Below are positions 32,650 to 40,071 of a stretch of DNA of 40,598 bases, one piece after another. Within the stretch, counting starts at the first letter, position 1. Each line of letters starts with the position of its first letter. The notes beneath the pieces are model-generated. The model was not told the origin of the DNA, did no database searches, and saw only the letters and a list, made by a program, of their open reading frames with translations. Source of the DNA: Erysipelotrichaceae bacterium (lineage in GTDB: Bacteria; Bacillota_I; Bacilli_A; Erysipelotrichales; Erysipelotrichaceae). The stretch covers positions 1 to 40,598 of the forward strand of contig CAAEVI010000032.1 in the NCBI GenBank assembly GCA_900759455.1, written 5' to 3'. The translations under genes were made by a program, and so were the position numbers.

Positions 32650-32678
32650 ATAATAGCTTACAAACGAACAATTCACAA
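32650..32678 (-). promoter_or_regulatory. Promoter of the ula-type operon
   Basis: TTGTGA (32673-32678), 17-bp spacer, TATTAT (32650-32655) on the minus strand. It lies between ulaG and the cluster of TTTTATGTT repeats. Confidence 0.65.
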
Positions 32679-32683
32679 CCTCT

Positions 32684-32753
32684 TTTTATGTTCTATATTT
32701 TTATTTTATGTTTAGTGTTAACGCTTACTTCATAATATATGATTTTTATGTTC
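32684..32753 (+). promoter_or_regulatory. Three phased TTTTATGTTY direct repeats, candidate UlaR operators
   Basis: TTTTATGTTC at 32684-32693, TTTTATGTTT at 32704-32713 and TTTTATGTTC at 32744-32753. Start-to-start distances are 20 and 40 bp, close to two and four helical turns, so all three face the same side of the DNA. They sit between the two divergent promoters, next to the DeoR-type regulator gene. The binding role is inferred. Confidence 0.55.
32716..32729 (+). promoter_or_regulatory. cre-like catabolite repression site
   Basis: TGTTAACGCTTACT matches the CcpA consensus TGWAANCGNTNWCA at all but two of the constrained positions. The position between the divergent promoters is suitable for carbon-catabolite control of a sugar operon. 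Confidence 0.45.
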
Positions 32754-32759
32754 ATTTAA

Positions 32760-32788
32760 TTGATTTTTTTATATGAATGTTTTAGAAT
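32760..32788 (+). promoter_or_regulatory. Promoter of the TPR-protein / regulator pair
   Basis: TTGATT (32760-32765), 17-bp spacer, TAGAAT (32783-32788), 24 bp before the first ATG of the plus-strand pair. Confidence 0.65.
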
Positions 32789-32812
32789 GTACATAAAGGA
32801 GATGAAATAGCT

Positions 32813-33601
32813 ATGAAAAGCAAACTTATCATGCATTCACGCAACATTCTGCTCTATATCATTTATATTATTTTTCTGGTTTTCAACATTCAGCAGGTAG
32901 TGATCAGTGATTCAATCAGTGCAAAGATCCTGTATTCTCTGATCGCCGTCGTTTTTCTTGCGGTTGCCCTCTACTCCGAATATCTGCGTGCTTTCTATCA
33001 GAAATGCATCAGAACACTGATCATCGATGTGGACACCAAAAAAGCTGAACAACAGTTTCAGCTTCTGTTAAAAAAAGACATCCTGCATGCTTACCGCAAT
33101 TCAAAAGCCATCTTTGATACATTATATTATGCAGATGAAATGGATGCGGAAAACTGCCTCAAGACACTGGAAGACAATGACCGTTTCTTTCACGGATCTC
33201 TGGATCACCTGCTTATTTTCCATTATACAAAATTCTATGCCTGCTTTCTCCAGGGAAATTTCGAAGCTGTCACAAAAGAATACAGTCATCTTCAGAAAAT
33301 GAAAGACACCAAAATCAAGGGTCGAAAAATATCTCCTTTATATAATTGGGAATTTATCGATGCCTTATATCAGTTTTCCAGAAAAGATTATAAAAAAAGC
33401 CTCAACACTTTTAATTCGATTCATAGCGAAAATATGAACAACCGTGAGAGAATGCATCTTTATTATCAAAAAGGAATGCTGTATATGAAAATGAACAATC
33501 CAGCAAAAGCGGCTGAATGTTTTAAGGAAGCTGCTGATAACAAGGGCGATTCCTGCATGAAACGAAAGGCGGAAAACTACAGAAAGAAGGTATCTTCATG
33601 A
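32813..33601 (+). CDS. Two-TM membrane protein with TPR-like C-terminal domain, of unknown function
   Basis: 262 aa. Two N-terminal hydrophobic helices (about 11-29 and 37-55) leave a cytoplasmic alpha-helical part. The last 100 residues look like TPR repeats: YNWEFIDALYQFSRKDYKKSLNTF, then MHLYYQKGMLYMKMNNPAKAAECFKEA. I do not recognise a named family. It is the first gene of a pair with the DeoR regulator (4-bp ATGA overlap), which implies co-translation and perhaps a joint function such as sensing or holding the regulator at the membrane. That is inference. Start ATG 32813 has AAAGGAG upstream. Confidence 0.75.
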   Translation: MKSKLIMHSRNILLYIIYIIFLVFNIQQVVISDSISAKILYSLIAVVFLAVALYSEYLRAFYQKCIRTLIIDVDTKKAEQQFQLLLKKDILHAYRNSKAIFDTLYYADEMDAENCLKTLEDNDRFFHGSLDHLLIFHYTKFYACFLQGNFEAVTKEYSHLQKMKDTKIKGRKISPLYNWEFIDALYQFSRKDYKKSLNTFNSIHSENMNNRERMHLYYQKGMLYMKMNNPAKAAECFKEAADNKGDSCMKRKAENYRKKVSS

Positions 33602-34401
33602 AAATGAACAAAGAAGTCGTTGATAACAGAAGAAAAATCATCATGCAGAAAATTCAGACAAACGGAACAGTTACAGTAGATGAACTGGCACAGGAGCTGA
33701 ATGTGGCTCCCATGACGATCCGTCGTGATCTGCAGTACTGGGAGGAAAAAGGAGCTTTGGTACGTTTTTACGGCGGCGCCAGACTTGTGCAGACCTTTGT
33801 GGAAAACGGAGAAGATAATAATGAAGCCTACAAACATGCCATTGCCAAATATGCTGCACAGTTTATAGACGAAGGCGACACCGTTTTTATCAATACGAGC
33901 TCAACCGCACTGCTCATGCTTCACTATATCAAGAACAAACATGTCACTGTCATCACCAACAACGCAAAGGCAGTGTTTGTAGATTACGATCCGCAGATTT
34001 CGGTAGTGCTCAGCGGCGGTGAACTGCGTACGCCAAAAGAATCCATGGTAGGAGACTTTGCACTCAACAACATCAATCGCGTTACCGCGGACAAATGTTT
34101 TCTCGGCTGCAGCGGATTCGATATCGAAGCGGGCATGTGCACCGCTATCCTGCAGGAAGTCAGCATCAATGAAACGATGATCAAACGATGCAAAGGCCCG
34201 GTATTCATGCTGGCAGATGCCACAAAAATCGGGAAGACGCATCAGTTTAACGTTGCAGACATCTCATCCTTTCATTACCTCATCACTGATCAGCGCGTCA
34301 GTGAAGAACAGCTGGCGGAATTTAAGGAAAGAAAAATACAGACAGCGGCACTAAAACCTTTAAACAGCTATTCGACACGAAACAAAAATCAGTCATATTA
34401 A
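33598..34401 (+). CDS. DeoR-family transcriptional regulator (UlaR-like)
   Basis: 267 aa. An N-terminal DeoR-type winged HTH (about 8-60) shows RRKIIMQKIQTNGTVTVDELAQELNVAPMTIRRDL, then the GALVRFYGGARLV hinge. The DeoRC sensor domain follows with VFINTSSTALLML, VITNNAKAVF, VVLSGGELR, FLGCSGFDIEAGM and MLADATKIGK; it usually binds a sugar phosphate. The E. coli counterpart for ascorbate genes, UlaR, belongs to this family and responds to ascorbate-6-phosphate. It is divergent from the ula operon and a likely user of the phased repeats. Start ATG 33598 overlaps the TPR gene stop; AAGG is 7 nt upstream. Confidence 0.88.
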   Translation: MKMNKEVVDNRRKIIMQKIQTNGTVTVDELAQELNVAPMTIRRDLQYWEEKGALVRFYGGARLVQTFVENGEDNNEAYKHAIAKYAAQFIDEGDTVFINTSSTALLMLHYIKNKHVTVITNNAKAVFVDYDPQISVVLSGGELRTPKESMVGDFALNNINRVTADKCFLGCSGFDIEAGMCTAILQEVSINETMIKRCKGPVFMLADATKIGKTHQFNVADISSFHYLITDQRVSEEQLAEFKERKIQTAALKPLNSYSTRNKNQSY

Positions 34402-34422
34402 CCAGACAAAGACACAAATGAT

Positions 34423-34460
34423 AAACAAGCACCATCCCTGCTGGCGCTTGTTTGTTTTTA
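34423..34460 (+). terminator. Terminator after the DeoR-family gene
   Basis: AAACAAGC (34423-34430) pairs with GCTTGTTT (34446-34453), the loop also contains an ACCA/TGGC arm, and a T-rich tail follows. The remainder of the 34402-34605 gap shows no gene I can support. Confidence 0.8.
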
Positions 34461-34605
34461 TTTGGAATATCCTGTTACTTTTGAATACACGCGAAGACCG
34501 GTCATCCTTGATCTCCGCATAAAAGAGCAGCCGGCCTTGCTGCACCTTAAATGGAAATACTGTCCGTTTTACATACAAGGATCAAGATCTTCAAATGATC
34601 ATCTT

Positions 34606-34992
34606 TTATTTCTTATTTTCGTTTCCGCAAAATAAACAGTACTTCTGATGGACAGTTTTCAGCTTTCCGCACACTTCACAGCGATACAGTTCTTTTTGCC
34701 TGCGGACAAATAAATCGAGCCCCTTTTCTCTAATCATATTCAGATTTTCCAGCATGCTCATATGATATTTTTCCCTGTATCGCCGATCCAGTCTCTTTAA
34801 CCTTGCACAGGGATATTGCCTGCATTCGAAGCAAAATTGCTGTTTGTTGGTACATAAACGAATGCGACACTTTCCACAGCTGATTCGTTCAGATTCTTTG
34901 CCGCATCCATCACATTTCAGTCCCTTTCCCTGATAGACCTGACATAATGCACAATTCATTCCGCATGGTGCAACCAGAGATCGATAATTCAT
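34606..34992 (-). CDS. Small cysteine-rich zinc-finger-like protein (DUF3795-like)
   Basis: 128 aa with about 20 cysteines, mostly in pairs: APCGMNCALC, KCDGCGK, SCGKCRIRLC, FCFECRQYPC, RCEVCGK and YCLFCG. The N-terminal LVAPCGMNCALCQVYQGKGLKCDGC is typical of DUF3795 proteins, whose role is unknown. Metal (zinc) binding is likely. The C-terminal CxxC pair forms an additional zinc-ribbon-like end. Start ATG 34992 follows GGGGGAGGGG. The longer frame to 35061 is not used. It stands 79 bp after the DHHW gene and may or may not be co-transcribed with it. Confidence 0.8.
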   Translation of the reverse strand: MNYRSLVAPCGMNCALCQVYQGKGLKCDGCGKESERISCGKCRIRLCTNKQQFCFECRQYPCARLKRLDRRYREKYHMSMLENLNMIREKGLDLFVRRQKELYRCEVCGKLKTVHQKYCLFCGNENKK

Positions 34993-35071
34993 CTCATCCC
35001 CTCCCCCTTCTGATATTTTTACTTTCACTTTTATCTTAAAAGCTGAAATCATGTAAGGCAAGCAGAAAAAA

Positions 35072-36184
35072 TCAGTCTTTCTGTTCCCTCAGAAGCGTCT
35101 GCAGCGAATCGTCCTGAAAAAAGGTGTTCATGCTAAAAAGAAACAATGTCTGATTAATCCCTTCGCTTTTCATTAATGAGCTGAGATCATCATAATAATA
35201 ACGCGGATCTACGATCACGATCTTTTCATAATATTCAATCAGATATGGAACGAGCGCATTCGCATAACTGTCTTTCACGATCAACAGTTTCTTCCCGTTT
35301 GCATTGGCCGTATCAATGCGCAATGCCGGAAAATTTCCGCCAAAAAATACAGTATAAGGATCTGCCTTTTTCAACGCATCAGGTTCATACAATGAAGTCT
35401 TTACTTCCTTGTTTTCCAGATTGCATACTGTATAATAAAGCGGTTTGTCCGGCAAAAGCAATTCAAGGATATCTTTTTCGTGATACCATGCCGCCGATCT
35501 TGCCAATGAACCATAAAACCCGTGATTCCCTATGACACTGTGAAACCCGCTTATTTCCTTTTCCATCAGCTGCTCAGCGCCGTACAAAGCTCCCTGCGCC
35601 GTCCAGTGGTGATCGCTGCGAAAATAAATATCTTCATTTTTATGCTGTGACAGTATCTTCCATACATCAACCAGGCGAATCTTTTGGTCCAGCATCTTTG
35701 ATAATTTTTGATAATGATCCGACTGTGACGGTTCTGCCGGATTTATATTGTTATTTCCATAAAAAGCGATTGCATCCGGTACAAGCATGAATGCATGTTT
35801 ACATTCCGAATGGTTTTCGGCAAACCGGTTGATATATGACAGGTTCTCTTCTCCGATTGTATCTTTCACTTTAAAAGCGCGGAGCAGTCTTCCGTCTTCT
35901 ATAATATATACATCATCGATTTGTCTTGCATTAGACAAATACATTACATCACTGCGTAAGCTCATCCACCGGTCTCTGCCGGGAAACTGATCACTCAGAT
36001 ATTGTTCCATTGTCTTTTGAAAGCTGCCGTCAAGCAACCCTGTTTCTGAAAATGAAGGCCGTGTCTGCAGGCTGCGGTTTTCTGCTGCCGAAAAACCTTT
36101 CTTCGGATACAAAAAAGAAAACAACATTCCGAAGACCAGCATTGCGGACAACAACACTCCAAAAGGAAATTTTGATTGTTTCAT
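35072..36184 (-). CDS. DHHW-family (AlgJ/AlgX-like) SGNH-fold protein
   Basis: 370 aa. An N-terminal signal anchor (about 8-28) places it outside the membrane. The motif DHHW is at 191-194 in YFRSDHHWTAQGA. The serine motif is KDSYANA (304-310, Ser306). It is homologous to AlgJ/AlgX-type proteins, which accept acetyl groups from an MBOAT protein and pass them to polysaccharide. Start ATG 36184 has GGGGAGG 8 nt upstream. It lies 19 bp after the MBOAT gene and is the probable last gene of the acylation cassette. Confidence 0.88.
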   Translation of the reverse strand: MKQSKFPFGVLLSAMLVFGMLFSFLYPKKGFSAAENRSLQTRPSFSETGLLDGSFQKTMEQYLSDQFPGRDRWMSLRSDVMYLSNARQIDDVYIIEDGRLLRAFKVKDTIGEENLSYINRFAENHSECKHAFMLVPDAIAFYGNNNINPAEPSQSDHYQKLSKMLDQKIRLVDVWKILSQHKNEDIYFRSDHHWTAQGALYGAEQLMEKEISGFHSVIGNHGFYGSLARSAAWYHEKDILELLLPDKPLYYTVCNLENKEVKTSLYEPDALKKADPYTVFFGGNFPALRIDTANANGKKLLIVKDSYANALVPYLIEYYEKIVIVDPRYYYDDLSSLMKSEGINQTLFLFSMNTFFQDDSLQTLLREQKD

Positions 36185-36203
36185 GGAAGAGACCTCCCCC
36201 TTC

Positions 36204-37571
36204 TTAAAATGCACTGTACAAAAACGGCTGATATGAGCCTCCGATTAAAAAAGCAAGACTGAGCGTAAACAGAAGCACATAACAAAGTGCCTGTAAAACA
36301 GCGAACCCGCTGTTTTTTTCTGACATTTTTTCTGCGATTTTCGATACCAGCGGTGTACAGGCAACGGCTGCAATGATAAACTGCGTACCGTAATTTTTAA
36401 AGATCCAGGACAAAACAGGAATATCCACTGTCGTGATATCTGCCATTACCCGAAGTGTTGCAAATGCAGACGGAAGATCCTTGCTGTAGAAAAACACCCA
36501 TCCGACCACAACGATGCACAGAGTAAGAATGATCTGAACAGCATTCGGAAGCCGTTTTCGCTGACGAAGAAGAAAACGCTCAGCAAGGATCCAGCAATAA
36601 TGATACAGGCCCCATAACAAGAACAATACTGTCGAACCATGCCAAAAAGCAGTCAACAGCCATACTGCCAACAGATTAAATGCAGTGCGCACATTCCCTT
36701 TGCGGCTTCCTCCCAGCGGAATATAAACATAATTACGAAACCACAGACCAAGGGTTATGTGCCAGCGGCGCCAGAATTCAGAAACGCTTTTTGACAAGTA
36801 AGGGTAACGGAAATTAAACGGTATACGTACATCCAGCATTGCCGCAAGTCCAAACGCCATCAGTGAATAACCGTTAAAATCAAAATACAGCTGTAAAGCG
36901 AAAGCTGCACTCTTCCCCCATGCGCTGACAAAAGAAAGCGGAAAATCCCCCATTGTCTGAAACAGTGCAGACATCCATGCGGAAAGAATCACTTTCTGTG
37001 CCAGTCCAAGCATAAAACAGCATGCACCGCGATGAAACAGATCCGGATCCTTTTTCCCTTCATCGAAGTTTTTCTTCCATTCCTGAAATGACATTAACGG
37101 ACCCATCAGCAAGCGGGGAAAGAAACAGATGTACAGAGCAAAAGAGACAAAATCCTGCTGCGCATCACATTGTCTTCTTCCGACATCCGCCAGATATGCA
37201 ATCAATGTAAACATATAATAAGAGATTCCTAAAGGCTGCGGCAAAACATCATATGATAAGGTGAGATGTGATGCGATAAAATCAAGCATGCCGGGATAAT
37301 ATTTAAAATAAACCAGCAAAAAAAGATCCAAGGCGATACCAAGCCACATCCAGGCTATCTTTCCGGTTTTTTGTATTTCCTTTCCCAGCTGCCAATGTAT
37401 AAAAGTAAGTGTCAGCAGCAAAAAGACATACAGCGGTTCTCCCCAGGCATAAAACAGGAGACTGACCGCAAGAAGAAATAAACTGCGGAAATGAGAACGG
37501 AAAAAGAATCGATAACAAAGAAGGACGATCGGCAGCCACCGAAAGAGAAAAAAGAGAGAATGAAATTCCAT
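36204..37571 (-). CDS. MBOAT-family membrane O-acyltransferase (AlgI/PatA-like)
   Basis: 455-aa integral membrane protein with about 11 hydrophobic segments. MBOAT catalytic histidines are His271 in EFWRRWHITLGLWFRNYVY and His311 in LTAFWHGSTVLFL. YIPLGGSRKG is a further family mark. It moves an acyl group (commonly acetyl) from cytoplasmic acyl-CoA across the membrane to an acceptor protein. Start ATG 37571 has GAGGTGATCGC upstream; the ribosome-binding site overlaps the stop of the previous gene. DltB is another MBOAT, but no dltA/C/D genes are nearby. Confidence 0.93.
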   Translation of the reverse strand: MEFHSLFFLFRWLPIVLLCYRFFFRSHFRSLFLLAVSLLFYAWGEPLYVFLLLTLTFIHWQLGKEIQKTGKIAWMWLGIALDLFLLVYFKYYPGMLDFIASHLTLSYDVLPQPLGISYYMFTLIAYLADVGRRQCDAQQDFVSFALYICFFPRLLMGPLMSFQEWKKNFDEGKKDPDLFHRGACCFMLGLAQKVILSAWMSALFQTMGDFPLSFVSAWGKSAAFALQLYFDFNGYSLMAFGLAAMLDVRIPFNFRYPYLSKSVSEFWRRWHITLGLWFRNYVYIPLGGSRKGNVRTAFNLLAVWLLTAFWHGSTVLFLLWGLYHYCWILAERFLLRQRKRLPNAVQIILTLCIVVVGWVFFYSKDLPSAFATLRVMADITTVDIPVLSWIFKNYGTQFIIAAVACTPLVSKIAEKMSEKNSGFAVLQALCYVLLFTLSLAFLIGGSYQPFLYSAF

Positions 37572-37575
37572 GCGA

Positions 37576-38034
37576 TCACCTCAGTTCATTACGGACTTTC
37601 TGTATCAGCTGCGGATCCGATGAAACCACACAGACTGCATAACTGCCGATTTTTTCTACTTTCGCCTGTTTCAGCAATTCGCTTTGCGTCGCCCCGTAGC
37701 CATTAAATGCCGTTTTCTGTCGCTCAATGTGATCTTTCAGTTTGTTCATGATCTGCTCTTCCCGCTGCGGAGCATAAATGATGATGCACTCCTCGACGTT
37801 AATATAAGAAGAAGGGCCGAGATACAAGGCCTCCTGGTAGTCACCAGCCTTCACACGAATCGCTGAAATGAGGTCACTTTCATCTTTTAAAACCATATCT
37901 TCGCGAACCGCATACGGCTGAAGTCGCTCATACAATGCCTCCCGGCTTACATAAGGAACACCGCGCAGAAAGGGAACGTACAATAGCGTTATCATAAAGA
38001 TCAACGTAAACAAAATACATAATTTCAGTTTCAT
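37576..38034 (-). CDS. DUF4358-like exported protein
   Basis: 152 aa with one N-terminal hydrophobic segment (about 2-22; MKLKLCILFTLIFMITLLYV). The extracytoplasmic domain includes VREDMVLKDESDLISAIRVKAGDYQEALYLGPSSYINVEECIIIYAP and a C-terminal GSYAVCVVSSDPQLIQKVRNEL, which resembles DUF4358. Function unknown. It is the second gene of the acylation cassette, between SGNH and MBOAT. Start ATG 38034 has AGGTGATCAT before it. Confidence 0.8.
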   Translation of the reverse strand: MKLKLCILFTLIFMITLLYVPFLRGVPYVSREALYERLQPYAVREDMVLKDESDLISAIRVKAGDYQEALYLGPSSYINVEECIIIYAPQREEQIMNKLKDHIERQKTAFNGYGATQSELLKQAKVEKIGSYAVCVVSSDPQLIQKVRNELR

Positions 38035-38042
38035 ATGATCAC

Positions 38043-38810
38043 CTACAATCCCGCAGCTTCTGCCATATGAAGTGTCCATTGTTTATAGTATCCGGGCCTT
38101 GGATGAATACCGTCTGGTTCAAAAGGCTGCTTCATACTCAAAAGTATCTTACTATTATCAATATACGGTATTTTTTTGCGTTTACAGACCAGAATCAGTT
38201 CCCGGTTGAATTCATTCCATTTGCCGTAAACTGCGTTTTTTGCAATTGCCTGAGAAGAGATGGGAAGAATCAGATTCACAAAGACTTTCGTATCGGGAAA
38301 ACGTTCCTGCAGCTGAACGAGCTTTTCTTCATATACAGCCCCAAAACGTTTTTCATTGCCGCGCCAGTACTCCAGATCATTCATTCCGAACGAAAGAAAA
38401 AGAATCTGTGGATGAAGCCTCTTGATCTCCGAAAAATAATCATCCAGCTGATCGATCCGAAGCCCGCGGACACCAATGCAGCTGGATGCATTTACCACAT
38501 GATAATCAAGTATCCCTTCTGCAATTGAATCACCGATGATCAAAGCATCTGCAAACCGATCCGACAGTTTTTTAGATTTCTTTAACTGCCGTTCCTTCTC
38601 TTTCTGTTTCTGTCTCTGCTGATCCTGCAGCATATATACCTTTTCACTTGTATATGACTCTGCTGTCTTTTTCAAAAGCTGCACTGCTTCATTATTGGCG
38701 TATGATTCCCCCAGTTCTCTATGATCTCCCAACAACCATATAAAAGGAAGCATCGCAAGAACGATGATCCCAATAAATTTAACAGTGGATACCCTTTTTT
38801 TGCTCTTCAT
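38043..38810 (-). CDS. Membrane-anchored SGNH/GDSL hydrolase
   Basis: 255 aa. An N-terminal anchor (about 11-27) is followed by a charged, Gln/Lys/Glu-rich stretch (61-82), probably helical. The SGNH domain then shows block I GDS (93-95, Ser95), GMND (142-145, Asn144), and block V DGIH (233-236; Asp233, His236). These form a complete catalytic set. Such enzymes attach or remove O-acetyl groups on surface polymers. It is the first gene of a four-gene cassette with the DUF4358-like, MBOAT and DHHW genes; start ATG 38810. Confidence 0.88.
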   Translation of the reverse strand: MKSKKRVSTVKFIGIIVLAMLPFIWLLGDHRELGESYANNEAVQLLKKTAESYTSEKVYMLQDQQRQKQKEKERQLKKSKKLSDRFADALIIGDSIAEGILDYHVVNASSCIGVRGLRIDQLDDYFSEIKRLHPQILFLSFGMNDLEYWRGNEKRFGAVYEEKLVQLQERFPDTKVFVNLILPISSQAIAKNAVYGKWNEFNRELILVCKRKKIPYIDNSKILLSMKQPFEPDGIHPRPGYYKQWTLHMAEAAGL

Positions 38811-38839
38811 TTTCCCTCATCTCTGCCTCTTTCGCCTAC

Positions 38840-38868
38840 ACTCTATCACGCTCAATAAATACTGTAAA
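38840..38868 (-). promoter_or_regulatory. Promoter of the acylation cassette
   Basis: TTTACA (38863-38868), 17-bp spacer, TAGAGT (38840-38845) on the minus strand, ahead of the SGNH gene ATG at 38810. Confidence 0.55.
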
Positions 38869-38991
38869 CCGACTCTAAACTATATAACAAAAACGTAATA
38901 AAACATGCGCTGAAGCTAGATTCTGCACATCATTTTACCTAATAAATAATATAATCAATATTCGTTGTTTTATCATATCCATTCTGCATCT

Positions 38992-39036
38992 AAAAAAAGA
39001 AGCATTTATGATTCTTAAAAAAAGCATCATGCTTCT
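38992..39036 (-). terminator. Possible terminator facing leftwards
   Basis: AGAAGCAT (38998-39005) pairs with ATGCTTCT (39029-39036), and on the minus strand the stem is followed by seven T (38992-38998). It could stop transcription entering from the AT-rich region. Confidence 0.5.
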
Positions 39037-39208
39037 ATTAGCTTTTGACAACATCATTATTAATATTTAAATAACAGGGAGCTCTATAAAATAAAGAACT
39101 TATTATGCTTGCCCCAACACTAAAACATACTAAGCAATTTTAAAATATCTGATCGCATAAAAGAAATAACTTAATAATAAATATATTTTTATATAAGGAG
39201 GTGATCAT

Positions 39209-39412
39209 ATGTTTGAATTAGCAGGTAATATTGACATTGGCAATTATTTAGAAAAGCAAGTTAAGAAAAAAGAATTTCCATCTATCAGGAAATTCTTTAT
39301 TAAATATTTAAAAGCTTGTGATCTAGATTATGAAAATATTGATAATATAAACAAAATGGAAACTTTTTACCCAAATAATTATTTTCCATACAATAGTACA
39401 TTAATTATATAA
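39209..39412 (+). CDS. Small protein of unknown function (67 aa)
   Basis: The ATG at 39209 is preceded by TAAGGAGGTGATCAT, which is complementary to the 16S rRNA 3' end over about 11 nt with 7-nt spacing. That is unlikely by chance in such AT-rich DNA and supports translation. The product is mixed basic/acidic, likely helical in the middle (KEFPSIRKFFIKYLKA), with an aromatic/Asn-rich end (YPNNYFPYNSTL). There is no signal peptide and no membrane helix. I do not recognise it. It could be a complete small protein or the start of a decayed longer gene; no continuation in another frame is obvious. Confidence 0.5.
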   Translation: MFELAGNIDIGNYLEKQVKKKEFPSIRKFFIKYLKACDLDYENIDNINKMETFYPNNYFPYNSTLII

Positions 39413-39561
39413 TTGTTATTTATTCTACAACCTATTCTCTAATTGTGATCAAAGTATGTTTATTAATTGATTTATATAACATGTAACTCAAAAATTACGA
39501 ATAAATGGAGCAAATATTATTTTACTATTGATCATGTCAAATCAGTTTTTTTACCAATTTT

Positions 39562-40071
39562 TTATCTTAAATTAGATATAATCATCACTATAATAAACAA
39601 AATGCAGATAATCAAGATAATATATCCTATGAAATTATAATGAATGTTTCTATTCTGTTTGTAGTTATGCTTTTCTGTCTTGTTAATTAAATTACTATTA
39701 ACTTGTGACTGTCTCTTCATTTTAGAAGAATGTTGCATTGGTCGAGGCTTTGTTGCTTGATAATATAGCGCTAAAGGATCTGTTTGATTCATAATGCGCT
39801 CGTAAAAGTCCTTAAGCCATACTGTATCATTAGGATCACACATATTTTGCTCCGTACAACCTGGTTCGTGTGTAATTTTATTTCTAACCCAACGATAATG
39901 TTTGAGATGTTTTAAATCATCATTCCAGCCGCTAACATAAAATGAACCTTTAGGCTTTTGTACCATTGCATCAATATAAGCAGAGACCCGTCTTTCATCC
40001 TTCATTATATCACCACATATTTTCTCAAGATGTTTGTAAGATTCAAGAAAACTCAAATTGTATTCCCCCAT
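39562..40071 (-). CDS. Tail-anchored helical protein with HEPN-like RNxxxH motif
   Basis: 169 aa. Helical N-terminal region (about 1-105) with the motif RNKITH at 63-68 in HYRWVRNKITHEPG. This matches the Rx4-6H pattern of HEPN domains, including the Asn after Arg. A polar, Gln/Asn/Lys-rich linker (110-145) leads to one C-terminal transmembrane helix (about 147-166). There is no signal peptide, so the helical part should face the cytoplasm. I cannot name a family with certainty. HEPN proteins are often RNases in toxin and defence systems, but a non-enzymatic role is equally open. The ribosome-binding site is weak. It lies in the AT-rich tail with no recognised partner gene. Confidence 0.65.
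   Translation of the reverse strand: MGEYNLSFLESYKHLEKICGDIMKDERRVSAYIDAMVQKPKGSFYVSGWNDDLKHLKHYRWVRNKITHEPGCTEQNMCDPNDTVWLKDFYERIMNQTDPLALYYQATKPRPMQHSSKMKRQSQVNSNLINKTEKHNYKQNRNIHYNFIGYIILIICILFIIVMIISNLR

Larger units (their letters stand above)
38811..39208. other. 398-bp gap: promoter and terminator between the acylation cassette and the AT-rich tail
   Basis: It contains the cassette promoter (38840-38868) and a hairpin that fits a minus-strand terminator (38992-39036). I see no gene in it. Base composition shifts to AT-rich from about 38.87 kb. Confidence 0.7.

Noticed and set aside
32202..32735. Plus-strand 177-aa ORF from ulaG into the divergent promoter region
   Set aside because: Overlaps ulaG antisense and both promoters. 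No plausible start.
34393..34578. 61-aa minus ORF after the DeoR gene
   Set aside because: It includes the DeoR terminator hairpin and has no ribosome-binding site. Considered as a small membrane peptide (its C-terminus is hydrophobic), but support is too weak.
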